Shown piece after piece: positions 30,323 through 32,257 of a DNA stretch of 32,257 bases (its first letter is position 1; every line of letters begins with the position of its first letter). The stretch comes from a virus. Below the pieces are notes generated by a model that worked only from the letters and a program-made list of their open reading frames with translations, did not search any database and had not been told where the DNA came from. The DNA is taken from positions 1 through 32,257 of IMG/VR virus record IMGVR_UViG_3300042569_001437. One strand, given 5' to 3'. Both the position numbers and the translations under genes were made by a program.

Positions 30323-30373
30323 TTGACACTTAGGCCCGATGGGCCTAGATACAATCCATGTTCAAGCCCGCAA
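30323..30373. promoter_or_regulatory. Divergent overlapping promoter region
   Basis: On the plus strand TTGACA (30323-30328), 17 nt, then TAGATA (30346-30351) would start transcription at about 30358. The same hexamer read on the minus strand is TATCTA and pairs at 16-nt spacing with TTGCGG (plus 30368-30373), which would start leftward transcription near 30340 toward the primase operon. The -10 elements share the same bases, so the two promoters should exclude each other. The plus element is the better supported. Confidence 0.5.
30331..30347. promoter_or_regulatory. Palindromic operator TAGGCCC-GAT-GGGCCTA
   Basis: A perfect 7-bp inverted repeat with a 3-nt centre lies between the -35 and -10 elements of the plus promoter. 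A bound dimer would block RNA polymerase in both directions. The nearest candidates to bind it are the HTH proteins encoded at 30572 and 25997. Confidence 0.65.
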
Positions 30374-30585
30374 CCCGCCCCGCCCTTCCCGCCGATGCTC
30401 TCGGCTTCATCGCTTGCCGCGACGACCGGCCCGAGCGCCTGGCGCTGTTCGACGCCAAAGGGAAGCTGTCCAACACCTTCGCCTTTGATCAAGACATAGC
30501 TGACGTTGCCGAGGTATTGCTGAAGGCTGGCCTCATCATGGATGAGAAGGGTATCGTTCGATATAACGGCAGTGCTGGCCGCTGA
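30358..30585 (+). CDS. Small switch-region protein, unknown (probably leaderless mRNA)
   Basis: This 75-aa protein starts at an ATG only a few bases after the -10, with no Shine-Dalgarno, so its mRNA could begin at the AUG as for lambda cI. The sequence has RPALPADALGFIACRDDRPERL, an alpha/beta middle (LALFDAKGKLSNTFAF) and an acidic C-terminal helix (DIADVAEVLLKAGL). It is followed by, and overlaps by 14 nt, the HTH gene. It may be a co-regulator or antagonist. Family not recognised. Confidence 0.6.
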   Translation: MFKPATRPALPADALGFIACRDDRPERLALFDAKGKLSNTFAFDQDIADVAEVLLKAGLIMDEKGIVRYNGSAGR

Positions 30586-30763
30586 TTTCAGAGCCGCGAT
30601 TGCCGCCCTTGGGCTATCGCAACGCGCGGCGGCAACGGCGCTTGAGGTGGACGAGCGCACGGTGCGGAAATGGGCGCTTGGTGAGCGCGCCATTCCAGGG
30701 CCGGCTAGGGTGGCGCTACGCTTCATGGCAGCGCTTCACAGTCCGGGCAATCGAAAGCAGTAA
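30572..30763 (+). CDS. Small HTH regulator, paralogue of the 25997 protein
   Basis: I take the GTG at 30572 as start (63 aa). The N-terminus ADFRAAIAALGLSQ then aligns residue for residue with MTPDQFRAALADLGYSQ of the gene at 25997. A longer ATG-started reading from 30542 would add ten residues with no match. The HTH is LSQRAAATALEVDERTVRKW with RAIPGPARVAL following. It is in plus orientation, opposite to its paralogue, and its 3' end overlaps the convergent gene at 30716 by 48 nt. It is a likely repressor acting at 30331-30347. Confidence 0.75.
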   Translation: MLAADFRAAIAALGLSQRAAATALEVDERTVRKWALGERAIPGPARVALRFMAALHSPGNRKQ

Positions 30764-31381
30764 ATCCCGAAACTCTGGCGGCGTGGCGTTGCGAATTGCC
30801 TTCTTGTGCTTTCCGCCGATCATGCTGACCATGCCCTTGCGGCGCGCGTATTCGTAGCCGTGGCGTTCCACCATCTTGGGGTCTAGGCGTTGCAAGCCCC
30901 GGCCCCAGCGAAGCGTATGCAACGGCAGATTGAAGCCCGGGTTGATCACTTTGCAGGCATAAAGCCATGTCGCCTTGCGCGCTAGGTGACCATAAAATCC
31001 CTGCTCGACGTAGCAGGTCAGCCCGCCAAATTCATCGGCGGCAATCCATCCCGGATAACCGCGTTTTGGTTTGCGTAATCCAAAGGCGTCCCACGCTTTA
31101 CTGTCGGCGGGATGCTCCAACACGCCGCCGTAAAGCCGCACCGCTTCAAGCGCCGCCGCAAAACACCCGCCATCATCCCCTAGCTTAAATTGATGCGGCT
31201 TGCGCGGGCTACCATGCCAGAAGCGCCCCCACCGCTCGCACGGCGGATGCGCTACAACGGGCCAAGGCCCGGCATATAACCGCGCATCGCGCGCCTGGTC
31301 CCATGGATCAACGCCGGGAAGGCCGTAATATGCGCCGCCTGGCTCGACATAAAGCGCAGCGATTGTGGAATGCTCAATCAC
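30716..31381 (-). CDS. Phage HPPC protein, possible DNA cytosine-modifying enzyme
   Basis: This 221-aa protein starts at a GTG (31381) overlapping the previous stop (GTGA). Key blocks are VVAHPPCERWGRFWHG (residues 42-57), GGVLEHPADSKAW (85-97), EQGFYGHLARKATWLY and TPPEFRDLLLSIAR. HPPC in a Rossmann-like setting resembles the catalytic PC motif of cytosine-5 methyltransferases, but the SAM-binding FxGxG motif is not obvious. I regard it as a known-looking phage family of uncertain chemistry. It pairs with a VRR-NUC nuclease gene. Its end overlaps the convergent HTH gene. Confidence 0.6.
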   Translation of the reverse strand: MIEHSTIAALYVEPGGAYYGLPGVDPWDQARDARLYAGPWPVVAHPPCERWGRFWHGSPRKPHQFKLGDDGGCFAAALEAVRLYGGVLEHPADSKAWDAFGLRKPKRGYPGWIAADEFGGLTCYVEQGFYGHLARKATWLYACKVINPGFNLPLHTLRWGRGLQRLDPKMVERHGYEYARRKGMVSMIGGKHKKAIRNATPPEFRDLLLSIARTVKRCHEA

Positions 31382-31761
31382 TTAATCCACCCCCATTCCC
31401 TAAGCGCTGCCAGCGCTTCATCTACGCTTCGCACCACGGCGACCGGAAACCCGTCCGCCCGTAGCAGCGCGATTTCTTCCACCTGCGAAGGCGTCAATCG
31501 CCCGGTTGCAGACTTCACTTCGAGAAACCCGACAAGCGGCCCTTCAAAGCTAGGCTTCCACACACGCAAGTCAGGATCACCCGCCACCATGCCAAGGCGC
31601 TTCAACCGCATGGCGCTGGCAATGCTGCGCTTGCCGTCATTGGCCGCGTGACGGCTGCGAATGCCGTGCAAAACCAGCGCTGCCCGGATGGCAATGTGGA
31701 TAGCGTCTTCACTCGGCTGGGGCGCCTTTGGCTTGCGGGCGCGTGGCAAGGCGCGGGTCAT
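31378..31761 (-). CDS. VRR-NUC domain nuclease
   Basis: This 127-aa protein has the VRR-NUC nuclease order: ED residues in PSEDAIHIAIRAAL, the metal-binding GDPDLRVW (61-68, D62/D64), then GFLEVKSATGRLTPSQ (78-93, E81 and K83, with Q93), then FPVAVVRSVDEALAAL. These match the PD-(D/E)XK fold of this family, small stand-alone members of which occur in phages. It probably cuts branched or foreign DNA. It overlaps the preceding gene by ATGA and the HPPC gene by GTGA. Confidence 0.85.
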   Translation of the reverse strand: MTRALPRARKPKAPQPSEDAIHIAIRAALVLHGIRSRHAANDGKRSIASAMRLKRLGMVAGDPDLRVWKPSFEGPLVGFLEVKSATGRLTPSQVEEIALLRADGFPVAVVRSVDEALAALREWGWIK

Positions 31762-31913
31762 TGGCCAAGCACCACATCAAGGCGCCGCGACGCATCCGTA
31801 AGCTCTTGCTCGGCAATCATCAGGCGCTCAAGCAATCGCAGCATATCGTCCTTCGCCACCATAACCACGGCAGGCCCGGCTTCCACAAGCGCGCGGTATT
31901 CGTCTGTGTTCAT
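31758..31913 (-). CDS. Small helical protein, unknown
   Basis: The 51-aa reading starts at the ATG at 31913, which overlaps the stop of the membrane micro-protein upstream (ATGA). An earlier in-frame start at 31988 would lie across that gene and is rejected. The product is one charged helix-rich unit (MNTDEYRALVEAGPAVVMVA and DMLRLLERLMIAEQELTDAS). No domain is recognised. Confidence 0.55.
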   Translation of the reverse strand: MNTDEYRALVEAGPAVVMVAKDDMLRLLERLMIAEQELTDASRRLDVVLGQ

Positions 31914-32005
31914 AGCCCCATCGCCCTTTGCAAGAATAACATGACACCCCAGATGACGGTAATTGACAGGCCGACAACAACGTACCAACCCAAAAAATTA
32001 AACAT
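31910..32005 (-). CDS. 31-aa single-span membrane micro-protein
   Basis: The ATG at 32005 follows AAGGAACGCGACA, and the stop overlaps the next start in an ATGA. The sequence is a single hydrophobic span: MFNFLGWYVVVGLSITVIWG then VMLFLQRAMGL, with a positive C-terminal end. It overlaps the gene at 31998 by 8 nt. Its size and tight coupling make it a likely real micro-gene of the right-hand operon. Function is unknown; membrane-acting phage micro-proteins can modulate host envelope proteins. Confidence 0.6.
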   Translation of the reverse strand: MFNFLGWYVVVGLSITVIWGVMLFLQRAMGL

Positions 32006-32210
32006 TGTCGCGTTCCTTCATCATGGCATCAGCTTGTTTCCATGCCTCAACCGCCGCTCCCGTCGTGCCACCCTGCCCCGCCAGCAACCCGATCAGCGCA
32101 TACCCGGCAAAGCGGTCGCGCAATTCGGCGCGGGCTTTTGCCTCTTCGGCAAGCCTTGCCTCTTCACGCGCCTGCGCGCATTGCGGAAAGTCATCATGCA
32201 AAGGGGTCAT
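31998..32210 (-). CDS. Small phage protein with LRDxFA/ADAMM domain
   Basis: The 70-aa reading starts at the ATG at 32210, preceded by GGAGGCGAAGAA; an in-frame ATG seven codons upstream is less likely because it lies in the previous gene. The N-terminus is charged (PQCAQAREEARLAEEAKAR). The rest has LRDRFAGYALIGLLAG and AVEAWKQADAMMKER, the same pattern as the C-terminus of the gene at 715. This family is frequent in phage genomes and its function is unknown. Confidence 0.65.
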   Translation of the reverse strand: MTPLHDDFPQCAQAREEARLAEEAKARAELRDRFAGYALIGLLAGQGGTTGAAVEAWKQADAMMKERDNV

Positions 32211-32257
32211 TTCTTCGCCTCCGTTGTGCAAACAATGTCCTTAATCATCAGCGACGG
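32207..32257 (-). CDS. 3' end of a gene cut by the right edge
   Basis: The minus-strand frame from the edge reads PSLMIKDIVCTTEAKK and stops in an ATGA overlap with the next gene (TGA at 32207-32209). The gene ends and ribosome-binding-site placement resemble the 47-aa gene before the primase. Only 16 codons are visible, so no function can be given. Confidence 0.5.
   Translation of the reverse strand, partial: PSLMIKDIVCTTEAKK

Noticed and set aside
1-32257. Prophage integration signals (integrase, att sites, tRNA gene)
   Set aside because: No recombinase motif, tRNA-like cloverleaf or long flanking repeat was found in the window, so lysogeny cannot be claimed despite the switch-like region.

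Overview
The window looks like most of one tailed-phage genome (or a prophage without visible flanks). It is densely packed, GC-rich, and almost every gene junction overlaps by 1-8 nt (ATGA or TGATG). No bacterial housekeeping genes, integrase, tRNA, IS element or CRISPR array were seen. Terminase, portal, scaffold and capsid genes are present, but there is no tape-measure or tail-sheath/tube gene and the tail module is short. This points to a podovirus-like virion. The SU10-type portal/adaptor look, the gene-transfer-agent-type 3TM holin and a TTGACA-N17-TATGTT promoter suggest an alphaproteobacterial host; that assignment is inference.

Layout. (1) 1-2760, plus strand: an operon of small, mostly unrecognised early-type genes, including three neighbouring leucine-zipper proteins and a 43-aa membrane protein. 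It ends in a strong terminator. (2) 2824-2968, plus strand: a promoter-like sequence, two hairpins and a U-run that could make a phage ncRNA of about 110 nt, ending on the last codon of the endolysin gene from the opposite strand. (3) 2967-25914, minus strand: the late operon. In transcription order it encodes small and large terminase, a small head protein, portal, virion proteins (gp80-like, Kelch-like, beta-repeat), scaffold, major capsid, decoration protein, adaptor, an ADP-ribosyltransferase-like protein, a tail protein, a GNAT acetyltransferase, three internal-virion-type proteins, tail fibre, a small coiled-coil membrane protein, two holin candidates and an M15 endolysin. (4) 25930-30311, minus strand: the replication/early operon, with a primase-polymerase/helicase and many small proteins, ending in a small HTH regulator. 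A dense cluster of repeats lies beside the primase gene. (5) 30323-30763: a divergent control region with a 17-bp palindrome between facing promoter-like elements. It drives a plus-strand pair whose second gene is an HTH paralogue of the one at 25997. (6) 30716-32257, minus strand: a nucleic-acid-enzyme operon (HPPC protein, VRR-NUC nuclease, small proteins) running in from the right edge.

How it fits together: the two HTH proteins and the palindromic divergent promoter resemble a compact genetic switch controlling the replication operon. The late operon lies downstream of a terminator at 25930-25961 and carries packaging, virion and lysis functions in the usual order. The points most worth a second look are the repeat cluster at 27957-28110, the candidate ncRNA at 2859-2968, the ART-like protein inside the virion module, the divergent control region, and a set of very small genes joined by stop/start overlaps.
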